Source of the DNA: an uncultured Bacteroidota bacterium
GTDB taxonomy: Bacteria > Bacteroidota > Bacteroidia > Chitinophagales > Saprospiraceae
Length of the DNA stretch: 6,181 nt
Direction of reading: 5' to 3'
Assembly (NCBI GenBank): GCA_937876435.1
Contig: CALEIL010000123.1
Span: forward strand, 1 to 6,181
This document shows positions 5,999 through 6,181 of the stretch, piece after piece. A program made the translations under genes and the position numbers. Within the stretch, counting starts at the first letter, position 1. The number at the start of each line of letters is the position of its first letter. Under the pieces are notes generated by a model. It did no database searches and had not been told where the DNA came from. It saw only the letters and a program-made list of their open reading frames with translations.

Positions 5999-6181
5999 TT
6001 ACGCCCCGACCAGGGGCATACGATCCAGAGCATTCTTGGCTCTATGTCTGACAGACCCGAACGGATGAGAATTCAAATTCGATCCAGCAGATTGTGGGGT
6101 TTTGCGAATCGCAATTAAAGTCTCATCTTTACTACGGTAAATAACTTCACGAAAATCTAAATACATATCATGTTTTTCTTC
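5999..6181 (-). CDS. Possible C-terminal end of an upstream gene entering from the right edge (doubtful)
   Basis: One minus-strand frame is open from the window edge for 60 codons and stops with TAA at 5999-6001. It reads EEKHDMYLDFREVIYRS at the start and HRAKNALDRMPLVGA at the end. I recognise no family. Its first half uses AT-ending codons (GAT, CGT, TTA, ATT) more than the genes to the left, while the second half is GC-rich and includes a stable hairpin over the stop. An open frame of this length can occur by chance, and a 48-codon plus-strand frame from ATG 5972 overlaps it. It could be the tail of a real gene or noncoding sequence. Confidence 0.25.
   Translation of the reverse strand, partial: EEKHDMYLDFREVIYRSKDETLIAIRKTPQSAGSNLNSHPFGSVRHRAKNALDRMPLVGA
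6000..6020 (-). repeat. GC-rich hairpin at the end of the doubtful edge frame
   Basis: Read on the minus strand, TATGCCCC and GGGGCGTA pair over eight positions (one G-T wobble) around the loop TGGTC. The pairing is better on the minus strand than on the plus strand. It overlaps the TAA of the edge frame and is not followed by a T-run, so a standard intrinsic terminator is unlikely. Confidence 0.4.
6102..6114. repeat. Short palindrome TTGCGA-A-TCGCAA
   Basis: Two exact 6-base arms flank a single central base. The size would suit a dimeric regulator site, but it lies inside the doubtful edge frame and about 240 bases from the lipoprotein start. It may be chance. Confidence 0.25.

Noticed and set aside
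5972..6118. Small plus-strand frame of 48 codons with GGAG just ahead of the ATG
   Set aside because: The GGAG is too close to the ATG, the product is Arg-rich without a recognisable family, and it overlaps the equally doubtful minus-strand frame.
1..6181. CRISPR array, tRNA, rRNA, complete insertion sequence, toxin-antitoxin or phage-defence system
   Set aside because: No regularly spaced repeats, no transposase motifs and no recognisable RNA gene were seen. The CPBP (Abi-type) protein alone, beside a sulfatase, is not evidence for a defence system.

Overview
The window reads as an accessory segment of a Bacteroidota chromosome, possibly a marine or sediment Saprospiria-like lineage. The evidence is indirect: short Bacteroidota-type lipoprotein signals, mostly A-rich leaders without Shine-Dalgarno sites, moderate GC, and a Cys-rich 'DCGGxCxxC' module common in secreted proteins of this phylum. 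No marker gene is present, so the assignment is an inference. All convincing genes lie on the minus strand and are transcribed from the right edge towards the left.

Layout in transcription order. The right edge (5863-6181) holds no confident gene. It has an AT-rich leader, some GC-rich hairpins and an open frame entering from outside. Next comes a small lipoprotein with a DCGG cysteine module and a probable beta-rich domain (5299-5862). A GC-rich spacer with a perfect inverted repeat follows. Then comes a large PQQ-dependent dehydrogenase with a c-type cytochrome inserted in its beta-propeller (2986 to about 5160, frame open to 5268; the N-terminus is problematic). After 94 bases there is a phytanoyl-CoA-dioxygenase-family Fe(II)/2-oxoglutarate oxygenase (2073-2891). 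A 229-base gap with a weak terminator candidate leads to a CPBP intramembrane protease (680-1843, GTG start with a good AGGA site). Fifteen bases further on begins a secreted sulfatase (2-664), of which only the N-terminal part is seen. Its frame stops at base 2 after losing family resemblance, so it is cut, frameshifted or chimeric at the window edge.

The enzymes fit a general picture of cell-envelope metabolism: desulfation and oxidation of sugars or alcohols, with electrons passed to a heme. Such sulfatase, PQQ-dehydrogenase and PhyH genes often occur in polysaccharide- or algal-matter-degrading marine bacteria. No SusC/SusD pair, glycoside hydrolase, sulfatase-maturing enzyme or regulator is visible, so a dedicated pathway cannot be claimed. 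I see no CRISPR array, tRNA, rRNA, complete insertion sequence or clearly new system. The points most worth checking are the broken-looking sulfatase end, the dehydrogenase start, and the enlarged catalytic region of the CPBP protein.
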